Shown: piece by piece, positions 7,513 to 16,299 of the stretch | Layout of the letters: each line of letters begins with the position of its first letter | Numbering within the stretch: position 1 is the stretch's first letter | DNA from: Furfurilactobacillus curtus | GTDB lineage: Bacteria > Bacillota > Bacilli > Lactobacillales > Lactobacillaceae | NCBI RefSeq assembly: GCF_045862785.1 | Contig: NZ_BQXO01000003.1 | Location: forward strand, 186,001 to 250,000 | Reading direction: 5' to 3' | DNA length: 64,000 bases | The notes under the pieces: model-generated | Database searches by the model: none | What the model saw: only the letters and a program-made list of their open reading frames with translations | Told to the model about the DNA's origin: nothing | Made by a program: the position numbers and the translations under genes

Positions 7513-7635
7513 AAAAAGCGGGACATAAGTCAAGTGACTCCGCCTAAAAGCAAACTGCCGCCAATGAATAAATCATCATCATTCGCAGTTAGCCCTTAGC
7601 GCTCGTCACTTACCAACTTATGCCCCGCTCTTTTT
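7513..7635. repeat. Long nested hairpin, expanded member of a dispersed hairpin family
   Basis: Outer arms GCGGGACATAAGT (7518-7530) and ACTTATGCCCCGC (7616-7628) are flanked by A5 and T5. Inside are further nested complementary arms: AGTGAC/GTCACT, AACTGC/GCAGTT and AATGA/TCATT. The outer arms match the compact hairpins at 41658 and 48027, where the arms close on GCAATT. It lies just downstream of nagB and may terminate it. The rest of the 7291-7643 gap shows only a small ACATCA/TGATGT hairpin near 7310-7325. Confidence 0.65.
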
Positions 7636-7643
7636 ATTATCTA

Positions 7644-8351
7644 TTACTTGCTTAATTTGGATGCTGCCGCTTCATCAATAATGACAATGACATCATCATG
7701 ATTCTGCAAAGCACTAGCTGGCAAATCCGTTGTCACTGGACCTTCAATCATGCCTTTAACCGCATCAGCTTTTTCTGCGCCATAAGCTTCTAACAAAATT
7801 TGTTTGTCTTTCAAGATGGAGCCAATGCCCATCGAGTAAGCATACTTTGGCACTTCTTCTTCATTGTCAAAGAAGCGAGCATTAGCCTCAATGGTTGATT
7901 CCGTCAATTTGACTTCGTGCGTTGTTGAATCAAACGGCGTGCCTGGTTCATTAAACCCGATATGTCCATTGCGGCCTAATCCTAAGATACCTAAATCAAT
8001 CGGATTGTCAGCGATAACTTGGTCATAACGTTTTGTTTCAGCAGCGGCATCTTTGTTCAGGCCATCTGGCAGATAAGACTGTGCAAATGGTTTCTTGTTA
8101 AAGAAATGCTCATGCATGAAATAGTTGTAGCTTTGTGGATGATCTGGTCCTAAGCCAACATATTCATCAAGATTAACTGAAGTCAACTGACTAAAATCTA
8201 AGTCTGAACTCGTAATTTCATCATATGTTGACACCGGCGTGCTACCCGTTGCCAAACCAAATACCTTAGCACCACTATCAAGAGCATCTTTAAACACTTG
8301 GAACCCTTGCTTGCCGCCCTCAACTGCATCCTTCACCACAATTACTTTCAT
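7644..8351 (-). CDS. nagB: Glucosamine-6-phosphate deaminase NagB
   Basis: 235-aa cytosolic enzyme converting glucosamine-6-phosphate to fructose-6-phosphate and ammonia, the catabolic opposite of GlmS. Motifs: phosphate loop GLATGSTP (32-39), catalytic Asp62 in NLDEYVGL, and GLGRNGHIGFNEPG (124-137) with His130 and Glu135. The length matches the short Gram-positive form without the C-terminal allosteric extension of E. coli NagB. AGGAG lies 7 bases before the ATG. The promoter carries a NagR-type operator over the start site, so it is probably induced by amino sugars. Confidence 0.96.
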   Translation of the reverse strand: MKVIVVKDAVEGGKQGFQVFKDALDSGAKVFGLATGSTPVSTYDEITSSDLDFSQLTSVNLDEYVGLGPDHPQSYNYFMHEHFFNKKPFAQSYLPDGLNKDAAAETKRYDQVIADNPIDLGILGLGRNGHIGFNEPGTPFDSTTHEVKLTESTIEANARFFDNEEEVPKYAYSMGIGSILKDKQILLEAYGAEKADAVKGMIEGPVTTDLPASALQNHDDVIVIIDEAAASKLSK

Positions 8352-8377
8352 GTTGAATCTCCTTATCGTTATCGTTT

Positions 8378-8419
8378 ATTGGTATAGTCCAATTATAACA
8401 GGATTCTTAACTTTTACAA
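8378..8419 (-). promoter_or_regulatory. nagB promoter with NagR-type (GntR/HutC) operator
   Basis: On the minus strand TTGTAA (8414-8419), a 16-bp spacer and TATAAT (8392-8397). The palindrome ATTGGTATAGTCCAAT (8378-8393) touches the -10 and covers the start site. It resembles the dre site of Bacillus NagR (ATTGGTATAGACCAAT type, from memory). Confidence 0.7.
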
Positions 8420-8506
8420 GGATGAAAAACGTCGTGGAATAAGCCGTCGTTTCCTCGCGCACTAATTACAAGGAGTCAATTTCGGTTCATCGCCAATGTG
8501 TTCAAT

Positions 8507-8538
8507 AAAAAACGTTCCTTTACCAGGAACGTTTTTTA
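8507..8538 (-). terminator. glmS terminator
   Basis: ACGTTCCT (8512-8519) pairs with AGGAACGT (8525-8532), with A6 and T6 flanks. It sits 7 bp beyond the glmS stop on the minus strand. Confidence 0.85.
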
Positions 8539-8544
8539 TTCGAT

Positions 8545-10362
8545 TTATTGAACAGTCACGCTTTTTGCTAGGTTACGTGGTTTATCGACGTCCAAACCCT
8601 TCAGTAAACTGGTGTAATACGAAATCAGTTGTGCCGGAATAATGGTCAACAGCGGCGCCAGTGTTTCATCCACATCTTCCAAGATAATATCGTCATGAAC
8701 ATTGGCTAAGGACTTAGAAACAATCGTCATAATATGACTACCACGAGCGGCGGTTTCTGCCAAATTACTACGAGTGAGGCTAGCCGTCTTGGACTGAGTA
8801 ATCAAGCCAATCACAGGCGTGCCAGCTTCGATTAGGGCAATTGGACCGTGTTTTAATTCACCAGCAGCCACGCCTTCTGAATGAATATAGGTAATTTCTT
8901 TCAACTTCAATGAGGCTTCAAGCGAAACAGCGTAGTCAATGCCACGACCGATATAAAACGCATCATGTTGATCGACAAAATTGTCTTGCGCAATTTTCTC
9001 AAAAACCTCTTTTTGGTCAACCAATGCTTGAATGCCATTAGCCACTAATCCAAGTTGATTAGCTAACTCGAATTGACTAGCAGCGTCGGTCCCGTTTGCT
9101 TCTCCTAACGCTTTAGCAACAATCGCCTCGACTGCGATCTGCGCCGTATAAGCCTTTGTCGAGGCAACGGCAATTTCAGGACCGGCTTCCAGTAACATCG
9201 TGTATGTCGCTTCTCGCGATAATGTTGAATTTTGAACATTCGTGATGGTTAAACTGTGATAACCAGCTTCACCAATGTTTGTCAAAACTTCCCGCGAGTC
9301 TGCGGTCTCACCACTTTGACTGAGAAAAATAAAAAATGGTTTGGCCGATAAAATTGGCGTGTTGTAGGCAAACTCAGATGCCACATGGGCCTCCGTTGGA
9401 ATTTTAGCCAATCGTTCAAAGAGTCGTTCACCCACTAATCCGGCATGATAACTGGTTCCAGCCGCGATAATATACAAACGATCAGCTGCTTTTAGATCAG
9501 CTAGTAAATCTGAATCAAGGTCAATCTCACCCGCATCATTGAAATAAGTCTGAACTAACTTGCGCATCACTGCTGGTTGATCATCGATTTCTTTCAACAT
9601 GTAATGGGGATAAGTGCCTTTGTCTGCTTCACTAGCATCCATATTCACGTGGAAAGGCAACCGCGTGATATGGTGTCCTTCTTCGTCCTCAATGTCTACT
9701 TTGTCTGGCGTCAAAATCATAATCTCGCCATCTTGCATTTCGATAAAATCATGGGTGTAATTCAGCATAGCAATTGCATCAGAGCAGACGACGTTAAAGC
9801 CATTACCAACACCAACTAACAACGGGCTCTTGTTCTTAGCCACAAATAACGTATTCGGTTGCTCACGATCCATTAAAAGAAAGCCATATGCGGAGTCCCC
9901 CACAAGGTACAAAACCTTACGAAATGCTTCTAAGGTGGTCAAGTTATCATGTAAAACGAAGTAATCGATCAACTGTACAACAACCTCAGTGTCGGTTTCG
10001 CTCTTAAATTCGACATCAGCTAAATATTTATTTTTCAATTCCAGATAATTTTCAATGACCCCGTTATGAACGAGATAAAAGCGGTCATCAGCCGAAATTT
10101 GTGGATGTGCATTCTCAATACTCGGCTGCCCATGGGTTGCCCAGCGGGTGTGTGCAATGCCAGTTGTTCCTTGAACTTCAGGCGTTAAAGCGTTGGCCAG
10201 ATCTGCAACGCGTCCTTTCTCCTTGACCAAAAAGTCGTGTCCATTCTGATCGTTCACATATATACCGGCTGAATCATAGCCGCGATACTCCAAGCGACGC
10301 AAACCTTCCATCAACATTGCGACCGCATTTTCGTTTCCGGTAACTCCAACAATTCCACACAT
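8545..10362 (-). CDS. glmS: Glutamine-fructose-6-phosphate aminotransferase GlmS
   Basis: 605-aa cytosolic enzyme making glucosamine-6-phosphate from fructose-6-phosphate and glutamine, the first step to UDP-GlcNAc. The N-terminal glutaminase begins with Cys2 (MCGIVGVTG) and has HTRWATHG near 71-78. Two SIS isomerase domains follow (about 285-415 and 455-590; SQSGETADS, STKAYTAQ), and the C-terminus ends DKPRNLAKSVTVQ, the family signature. AGGAG lies 6 bases before the ATG. Many Bacillales control this gene with the glmS ribozyme. Here the leader is only about 60 nt and NagR-type operators bracket the promoter instead. Confidence 0.97.
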   Translation of the reverse strand: MCGIVGVTGNENAVAMLMEGLRRLEYRGYDSAGIYVNDQNGHDFLVKEKGRVADLANALTPEVQGTTGIAHTRWATHGQPSIENAHPQISADDRFYLVHNGVIENYLELKNKYLADVEFKSETDTEVVVQLIDYFVLHDNLTTLEAFRKVLYLVGDSAYGFLLMDREQPNTLFVAKNKSPLLVGVGNGFNVVCSDAIAMLNYTHDFIEMQDGEIMILTPDKVDIEDEEGHHITRLPFHVNMDASEADKGTYPHYMLKEIDDQPAVMRKLVQTYFNDAGEIDLDSDLLADLKAADRLYIIAAGTSYHAGLVGERLFERLAKIPTEAHVASEFAYNTPILSAKPFFIFLSQSGETADSREVLTNIGEAGYHSLTITNVQNSTLSREATYTMLLEAGPEIAVASTKAYTAQIAVEAIVAKALGEANGTDAASQFELANQLGLVANGIQALVDQKEVFEKIAQDNFVDQHDAFYIGRGIDYAVSLEASLKLKEITYIHSEGVAAGELKHGPIALIEAGTPVIGLITQSKTASLTRSNLAETAARGSHIMTIVSKSLANVHDDIILEDVDETLAPLLTIIPAQLISYYTSLLKGLDVDKPRNLAKSVTVQ

Positions 10363-10383
10363 AGCGTTCTCCTACTCTCGTTA

Positions 10384-10487
10384 ATTGGTATAGACATAAA
10401 AATAATTCTTTTTGTTTTTGAAAACAAATCAATACTACTGTTTTAGCACTCTATCGTCAACAGTTATTATCATTGGTCTATACGAAT
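10384..10487 (-). promoter_or_regulatory. glmS promoter bracketed by two NagR-type operators
   Basis: Minus-strand promoter TTGACG (10455-10460), 17-bp spacer, TAGTAT (10432-10437). One operator-like ATTGGTATAGACATAA (10384-10399) lies downstream of the start site. Another, ATTGGTCTATACGAAT (10472-10487), lies upstream of the -35. Both resemble the nagB operator, suggesting shared control and possibly looping. Confidence 0.65.
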
Positions 10488-10515
10488 GCAAGGCCATCTA
10501 TGCGACTTACTTACC

Positions 10516-10558
10516 CATAAAAACGGTCCGCCCAGTTTCTGAGCAGACCGTTTTTATG
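10516..10558. terminator. Terminator after glmM
   Basis: CATAAAAACGGTC (10516-10528) pairs with GACCGTTTTTATG (10546-10558). It separates glmM from the glmS promoter. Confidence 0.85.
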
Positions 10559-10625
10559 ATTTAACGCTTAATTTCTATGACAAGGAGGTTGGCGTCACTA
10601 GCTTTGGTAAAGCATCCTGACGATA

Positions 10626-11978
10626 TTATTCGATACCTTCCTGCTCGCGGACAACCTCAGCAATTTCGTCAACATAGCCATCGACAGCTATTTGCGTCGG
10701 TGCCTCAGCCATGACCCGCAACAATGGTTCTGTCCCACTTGGGCGTACCAGCACCCGCCCATCGCCAGCCATCTTAGCTTCGACTTTATCGATAGCGGCC
10801 TGAATTTCAGGATTATCCAATGCCGCCTTTTTATCTCGAACTTTCACGTTAACCAATTTTTGCGGATATTTAGTCACTTCACTCGCCAATTCGGAAAGCT
10901 TCTTGCCGGTGACCTTGACGATATACATCAACTGTAAAGCCGTTAGCATACCATCACCAGTGGTGTTGAAATCTAAGAAGACAACATGTCCAGACTGCTC
11001 GCCACCAACGTTGTAGCCATCTTTAAGCATTTCTTCAACGACATAGCGATCGCCCACTTGCGTCTGAACACTGTGCATCCCATTGGCCTCTAGCGCTTTG
11101 TATAAGCCGATGTTACTCATCACGGTAGTAACAACCGTATCTTTTTTCAAACGTCCATGCTCACTCATGTACTTACCACAGATATACATGATTTTATCGC
11201 CATCAACGACTTGACCATTTTCATCAACCGCGATACAACGATCGCCATCACCGTCAAAGGCTACCCCAAGCTCAGCGCCCTGTTCAACGACAAACTTTTG
11301 CAACGCCTCTGGATGGGTTGAACCAACGCCATCGTTAATGTTTAAGCCGTTAGGTGAAGTGGCCATCGTCTCAAAATCAGCATCTACATCCGCGAATAAG
11401 CGCGACACTAATTTACTGGTTGCTCCATTAGCGGCATCGATCGCAATGTGCAAGCCAGACAACTCGTCAGGAATCGTCTGTCCAAGAAACTGTGTGTATT
11501 TAGCCACACCTTCTTGATAATCCTCTACGGTCCCTAATCCAGCTGCAGAAGGACGTGGTAATTCATCCACTGTTGCGTCCAACAAAGCCTCAATCTCTTC
11601 TTCCATGGCATCCGACAATTTGAAACCATCATTACCAAAGAACTTAATCCCATTATCAGCCACCGGATTATGGGAAGCAGTGATCATAACCCCTGCATCG
11701 GCCTGTTGAACACGCACGAGGTAAGCTACCCCAGGGGTCGTAATAACGCCTAGTTTCAAGACCTCAATCCCGACGGACAATAAACCGGCAACCAAAGCCT
11801 CTTCTAACATCTGCCCAGAAATCCGTGTGTCGTGAGCCACCAATACTTGGGGCTGGCGATCACCTTCGGCATGTTGTGTCAAGACATACCCGCCGGCCCG
11901 ACCCAAACGGAACGCTAATTCAGGGCTCAAATCTTGATTGGCAATCCCACGTACACCATCTGTTCCAAAATACTTCAT
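10626..11978 (-). CDS. glmM: Phosphoglucosamine mutase GlmM
   Basis: 450-aa cytosolic mutase converting glucosamine-6-phosphate to glucosamine-1-phosphate. The phosphoserine loop TASHNP is at 100-105 with Ser102, the metal loop FDGDGDR lies near 240, and the sugar-binding GGEQSGH (about 323-329) and phosphate-binding RPSGTEPLLRV (about 408-418) are intact. GAGGA precedes the ATG. It follows cdaR by 28 bp in the conserved cdaA-cdaR-glmM operon. In B. subtilis and L. lactis, GlmM binds and inhibits CdaA, tying c-di-AMP to wall-precursor flux. Confidence 0.97.
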   Translation of the reverse strand: MKYFGTDGVRGIANQDLSPELAFRLGRAGGYVLTQHAEGDRQPQVLVAHDTRISGQMLEEALVAGLLSVGIEVLKLGVITTPGVAYLVRVQQADAGVMITASHNPVADNGIKFFGNDGFKLSDAMEEEIEALLDATVDELPRPSAAGLGTVEDYQEGVAKYTQFLGQTIPDELSGLHIAIDAANGATSKLVSRLFADVDADFETMATSPNGLNINDGVGSTHPEALQKFVVEQGAELGVAFDGDGDRCIAVDENGQVVDGDKIMYICGKYMSEHGRLKKDTVVTTVMSNIGLYKALEANGMHSVQTQVGDRYVVEEMLKDGYNVGGEQSGHVVFLDFNTTGDGMLTALQLMYIVKVTGKKLSELASEVTKYPQKLVNVKVRDKKAALDNPEIQAAIDKVEAKMAGDGRVLVRPSGTEPLLRVMAEAPTQIAVDGYVDEIAEVVREQEGIE

Positions 11979-12006
11979 CTTAAAAATTCCTCATTTCAAT
12001 ATTGAC

Positions 12007-13119
12007 TTATGACCCACTTGACGCACTGCTAGATCCATCGGTTGTGGCATCGCTAGCAGTTGAAGGTGTCGCGCTCGATTCGCTACTCGACGTTGCGCTA
12101 GATGTGCCACCCTGAGCGCCCGCATCCGTGCTAACGGCCGTCACCTTAATCGTGACCGCCGCGCTGGTGATTGAATAACTGCGAAGTCCAGAGGCGTTCG
12201 GGGTTAAATTAATTTGTTGCTTCGATGTGCCAAGGGGCAACCCAGACACGTCAACAGGAACAGTAATCGTATCCTTAAGCTTATCGATAGCAGACTTGGT
12301 CCCATATACAACCAGACTATCCACGTCTCCTGACAAGTCATAGTTTCGATCACCAGCACCATTAACTGCACTGTACTTAACCGTTACCTTTTTCGAACTC
12401 TCGTCAGAAGTAATCGGAATCTTCACGGTGGTCGTCGCTGGCGTAATGACCACGTTAACTGTCCGTCCGTTGCTATCTTGTGCTTCTAACTGAGCCGTCA
12501 CACTCAAAGTAGACGTACTGTTTTTAGTCAGGTTAACCGGAGCAACAATCTGAGCAACCTGCTCAACTTGATCACTCGCGCCGGTAACAGTTACCTTAGC
12601 CACAGAACTGGAAGGTGTACCGATTTGGTAACCGCTCGCTAAGTTGCTGGCATCATATTTGACATGAACTGGCAACGTTACCGTGGCACGACGAGCAATG
12701 GTAACATTAATATTTTGCGGTTGAATTTGATAAGTTAATTCCTTGTTCAAACCGGTCGCGACCAATTTCACTTTATGTTTACCCATTGATAAGCCACGTA
12801 AATTTGCACTAATCGTAAAATTCTGAGTATTAGTGGTTGCTGTCACTAAGGCTGCTGGACCGGTCACCTTAACTTTAACGCGTTCCGGGTACCCCGTAAC
12901 GAAATACTTATTGGAATTAACATTGAGCTGAAGTGGAACCGAAATCGTTGCTGTTTTAGTCGAGGTTAGCGAAGATATGCGGCTATCATTGGTCGGACGC
13001 GCTAAACGCGTGTCATTGGCAGCAGTATTCGTGACATAAATTACCATTAAAATCGCGAGTACCAGTGCCATCAGCCGATAAAACCAGGCGCTGTTTAAAA
13101 ACCGATTAAAAGGTTTCAT
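12007..13119 (-). CDS. cdaR: CdaA regulator CdaR (YbbR-domain protein)
   Basis: 370-aa membrane-anchored protein with one N-terminal helix (about 9-30, WFYRLMALVLAILMVIYVT), then extracellular YbbR repeats; three to four can be read between 50 and 325 from recurring (V/I)PV and VxVTG segments. The last 40 residues are a low-complexity Ser/Thr/Ala tail. It modulates the diadenylate cyclase CdaA. The ATG at 13119 overlaps the cdaA stop as ATGA; an upstream in-frame codon at 13167 lies inside cdaA and has no ribosome site. Translation is therefore coupled to cdaA. Confidence 0.93.
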   Translation of the reverse strand: MKPFNRFLNSAWFYRLMALVLAILMVIYVTNTAANDTRLARPTNDSRISSLTSTKTATISVPLQLNVNSNKYFVTGYPERVKVKVTGPAALVTATTNTQNFTISANLRGLSMGKHKVKLVATGLNKELTYQIQPQNINVTIARRATVTLPVHVKYDASNLASGYQIGTPSSSVAKVTVTGASDQVEQVAQIVAPVNLTKNSTSTLSVTAQLEAQDSNGRTVNVVITPATTTVKIPITSDESSKKVTVKYSAVNGAGDRNYDLSGDVDSLVVYGTKSAIDKLKDTITVPVDVSGLPLGTSKQQINLTPNASGLRSYSITSAAVTIKVTAVSTDAGAQGGTSSATSSSESSATPSTASDATTDGSSSASSGS

Positions 13120-13955
13120 TGACGGCCACCCCCTCGAAATAATTGATTCACCGCATCTAGGAACCAATTATGGCGTTCCGGCTCAGCAGGAATCAGTTGT
13201 TTGCGCAGGTAATTCAAATAGTCCTTTTGCGACAGGTTGCGCATCATTTCGTTGTTTCGGGTAAACATCACTTCACCGGTCTCTTCGGAAACCACGATGG
13301 TCAACGCATCGGTCACCTCACTAATCCCGACAGCCGCACGGTGACGTGTCCCCAATTCTTTAGGAATTAAGTTGCTGTCAGACAATGGCAAGTAAGCGGT
13401 AGCAGAAGCAATTCGATTATTCTTAATAATCACCGCCCCGTCGTGTAATGGCGTGTTCGGAATAAAAATATTAATGAGCAATTCACCTGTCACATCCGCG
13501 TCCAAGTCAATGCCAGTCTCGATGTACTCCTCCAGACCAGTTTCCATTTGAATCGCAATCAGTGCGCCAATTCGCCGTTTACTCATGTATTGAATTGCTT
13601 TGTCCAATGATTCAATTAAATTCTCTTCATCATCGTAAACAGTCCGACCGCGTTGAATAAATGATCCGCGACCCAGACGTTCAAGTCCTTGCCGAATTTC
13701 AGGTTGGAAAACGATGACTAAGGCAATGACACCCCAATTAATCACTTGATCCATTACCCAAGAAACTGTCTCCAAGCCTAAATACCAACTCGCAATTTTA
13801 ATGACAATAATCACTAAAATGCCACGAAAAAGCATCACAGCGCGAGTCCCTCGTAGTAACATAATTAGTTCATAAATCACAAACCAAATCACCAATACAT
13901 CAAGCAACCGGGCTGCATTGCCCCAAGTGATCCAACCGATGGGATCGAATACCAT
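13116..13955 (-). CDS. cdaA: Diadenylate cyclase CdaA (c-di-AMP synthase)
   Basis: 279-aa membrane enzyme making c-di-AMP from two ATP. Three N-terminal helices span about 15-85. The DAC domain runs about 105-260 with the catalytic DGA (172-174) and RHRAA (204-208) motifs intact. AGGAGG lies 5-6 bases before the ATG. It is first gene of cdaA-cdaR-glmM. The neighbouring upstream gene is a large cation/H+ antiporter; c-di-AMP is known to control potassium and sodium homeostasis in Firmicutes, so the position is suggestive. Confidence 0.97.
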   Translation of the reverse strand: MVFDPIGWITWGNAARLLDVLVIWFVIYELIMLLRGTRAVMLFRGILVIIVIKIASWYLGLETVSWVMDQVINWGVIALVIVFQPEIRQGLERLGRGSFIQRGRTVYDDEENLIESLDKAIQYMSKRRIGALIAIQMETGLEEYIETGIDLDADVTGELLINIFIPNTPLHDGAVIIKNNRIASATAYLPLSDSNLIPKELGTRHRAAVGISEVTDALTIVVSEETGEVMFTRNNEMMRNLSQKDYLNYLRKQLIPAEPERHNWFLDAVNQLFRGGGRQ

Positions 13956-14056
13956 AGCGATCCTCCTATACTTAACAAATCTCAGTTATATTGCCATGAA
14001 TTTCGCGATACAACTTATCCAGGCTACATTATAGCAGATTTAACGATTCCACACGA

Positions 14057-16201
14057 CTAGTCTACCGGGCGATTGGCTTCCGTTTGCATGTCTTCACCCA
14101 GCATTAAAACATTCTCCGAATAGTTGACATACTGGCGCAAATTTGCCGCCATAACCGCATTGACACGGCCGGCCTCCAAAAGCTCTGAAACGGCAGAACG
14201 TTCTGCTGCCAAGGCCTTAATCCGTAAGGCCTGACGAGCCAAATCATATTGTTCCTGTTGTGCAATTTTAGTGGCAGTACTGGATTTACGTCGTTCAATT
14301 CGATAACGATAATGAACAATCAAATGATAGACGCTTTGCCGTTGTTGCACATTTTTCTTGTGGTGATCTTGCTTAAAAAAACGCGATAACTGACGAATGG
14401 CTGCCTTAGCCGTTTCCGTTTCAATCAAGACTTGTTGGGCACGAAAACCGGCCATATCATTACCAGTCAACAGAATTGTCAGGCGGCGAATCCCATGCCG
14501 AATTAATTGACGGGCAGTTCGCCACGCTGGTAGTGGTTCATGGCGTTGGCGCGCGTCAGCGTTCAATAGTCGCCGATTAATTTGCTGTTGATAATATCGA
14601 TAGATCCACCCACCAGTACGACCAGCCTCACGTAACTCATTCAATTGAGCCAATTCACCACGCAAAGCCACGCGTCGAATTTCCACCTCAAATTCAACCA
14701 TTTTTGCCACTTCAGTGGAAGGCTTAGTCCGTAATTCAAAGCGGCGAATGATAAACTGGTAATCCAGCATCAGGTCATAAGCAGCTCGTTGATTTTCTGG
14801 TCGCCGTTGAACTTCAATCGCTGCGACGGCGGTCTTAGCAAGGTATGTTTTTGCTTCATCCAAACTCAGCAAGGTCCGCTCTGTCGGGTTATGATCGTCG
14901 GTGCCAACCATTTCCTCTAGCAAATCCACCTGGCTGCCTCGGGTAACCAATAAAGCGCCATGCCGACTCAGCAACGGCAATGTCACCGCTGCTACCACTA
15001 AACTCACCACAATAACGCCGGCAGCAACGAATAAAATAAGTGAACGTTCAGGAAACGGCGCACCGCCAGCAATGGTTGTGGGAATGGTTAATACACCAGC
15101 TAAGGTGATCGCGCCACGCACACCAGTTAAGCCAGAAATAACAGCCGTTTTCAACGTCACCGGTGGCGCATTGCGTTCTCGCTGACTAATTCGCCGTACG
15201 CCTGCGTACAGATAAATCCAAATCACCCGCGTTAAAAATAAGATGGCCCAAGCTAACACCACATACCCGATCGCGCCAAGGGTTCCTGTCGCTGGATCAG
15301 CAATTGTCGCCTTAGTGGCGCTTGGTAACTCGTCCCCCAGAATAATAAACACAATCCCATTTAAAACATACACGATAATATCCCAGGTTCGTTCCACCAG
15401 TAAACGCTGCTCAGGAACATCTTCAACCAACCGGCTTTCATTCAAGTGAGCTAAAACGCCGGCTGTAACCACTGCAATCACACCAGATGCATGGATCATC
15501 TCTGCACCAATGTAGACAACAAACGGACTCACAAGTTGTAGGACCGTATTAAAGACTGGATCATTGATTCCCGACCTTCGCAACGTTTCTCGTAACATCT
15601 GCAAAAGCGTCATACCAGCAAAACCAATTAAGAACCCGGCCAAACTAGTGTACAGAAAGTCACCGGTGGCGGTCCAAATTGAAAATGTGCCCGTCACTGC
15701 CGCCGCTAAAGCATACTTGAAGCCAATCAGACCGCTGGCATCGTTAATCAAACTTTCACCACTCACTAGGTGAATAATTGCTGGTGGCAAACTGACTTGT
15801 TCAGCAATCGAGGTCACCGCTACTGGGTCTGTCGGCGATAAAATCGCTGCTAAAGCAAATCCCACCGCTAGCGGTAAGCCCGGAATTAGCAAGTGAAATA
15901 ACCAGCCTCCAAAAATAGTGGTTAAAAAGACGAGTAACACAGCATTCGCTAAAATCGGTCCGCGTAATGTCCATAACTCACTTTTAGGAAACCGCCGCCC
16001 ATCATTAAAAAGCAATGGCGCAATAAAAAGTAGTAAGAACCAATCCGTCTCCAATGGGATGGTAATATGAAAAATGACCGACCATAGGAGACCCAACACC
16101 ACTTGAATTAAGCTAACGGGGATGTTTTCTAAAAAATGATCTAAGACATTCGATAATAGAACAAGTAAGACTAAAACGATGACGGCTTCAATAATATTCA
16201 T
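14057..16201 (-). CDS. CPA1-family Na+/H+ antiporter with duplicated cytosolic C-terminal region
   Basis: 714-aa membrane antiporter of the NhaP/CPA1 type. About twelve helices occupy residues 1-415, with the family motifs FNDGRRFP (about 65-72), SPTDPVAVTSI (about 127-137) and GESLINDASGL (about 150-160), whose paired Asp residues bind the cation. From 430 on it is charged, helical and cytosolic. Two related segments are visible there, about 470-545 (AYDLMLDYQFIIRR ... ELREAGR) and 620-693 (VYHLIVHYRYRIERR ... ELLEAGR), pointing to an internal duplication. GGGGGG lies 8 bases before the ATG. No RCK_C domain, the known c-di-AMP-binding module of CpaA, was seen. Ion specificity is inferred from family only. 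Confidence 0.88.
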   Translation of the reverse strand: MNIIEAVIVLVLLVLLSNVLDHFLENIPVSLIQVVLGLLWSVIFHITIPLETDWFLLLFIAPLLFNDGRRFPKSELWTLRGPILANAVLLVFLTTIFGGWLFHLLIPGLPLAVGFALAAILSPTDPVAVTSIAEQVSLPPAIIHLVSGESLINDASGLIGFKYALAAAVTGTFSIWTATGDFLYTSLAGFLIGFAGMTLLQMLRETLRRSGINDPVFNTVLQLVSPFVVYIGAEMIHASGVIAVVTAGVLAHLNESRLVEDVPEQRLLVERTWDIIVYVLNGIVFIILGDELPSATKATIADPATGTLGAIGYVVLAWAILFLTRVIWIYLYAGVRRISQRERNAPPVTLKTAVISGLTGVRGAITLAGVLTIPTTIAGGAPFPERSLILFVAAGVIVVSLVVAAVTLPLLSRHGALLVTRGSQVDLLEEMVGTDDHNPTERTLLSLDEAKTYLAKTAVAAIEVQRRPENQRAAYDLMLDYQFIIRRFELRTKPSTEVAKMVEFEVEIRRVALRGELAQLNELREAGRTGGWIYRYYQQQINRRLLNADARQRHEPLPAWRTARQLIRHGIRRLTILLTGNDMAGFRAQQVLIETETAKAAIRQLSRFFKQDHHKKNVQQRQSVYHLIVHYRYRIERRKSSTATKIAQQEQYDLARQALRIKALAAERSAVSELLEAGRVNAVMAANLRQYVNYSENVLMLGEDMQTEANRPVD

Positions 16202-16246
16202 GTTATCATCCCCCCTTTTTGGTGAGCTTGTCGTTTTTTATGTTAA

Positions 16247-16289
16247 AGAAAATGGCGTGGCTCCGGTTAATTTCCCGTCATCCACGCCA
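16247..16289 (-). terminator. murB terminator
   Basis: TGGCGTGG (16253-16260) pairs with CCACGCCA (16282-16289); on the minus strand it is followed by TTTTCTTT. It lies between murB and the antiporter gene. Confidence 0.65.
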
Positions 16290-16299
16290 GTTCCAGGCT

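Noticed and set aside
10363..10625. glmS ribozyme in the glmS upstream region
   Set aside because: The predicted start is about 60 nt from the ATG, no ribozyme core was recognised, and operators and a terminator account for the region.
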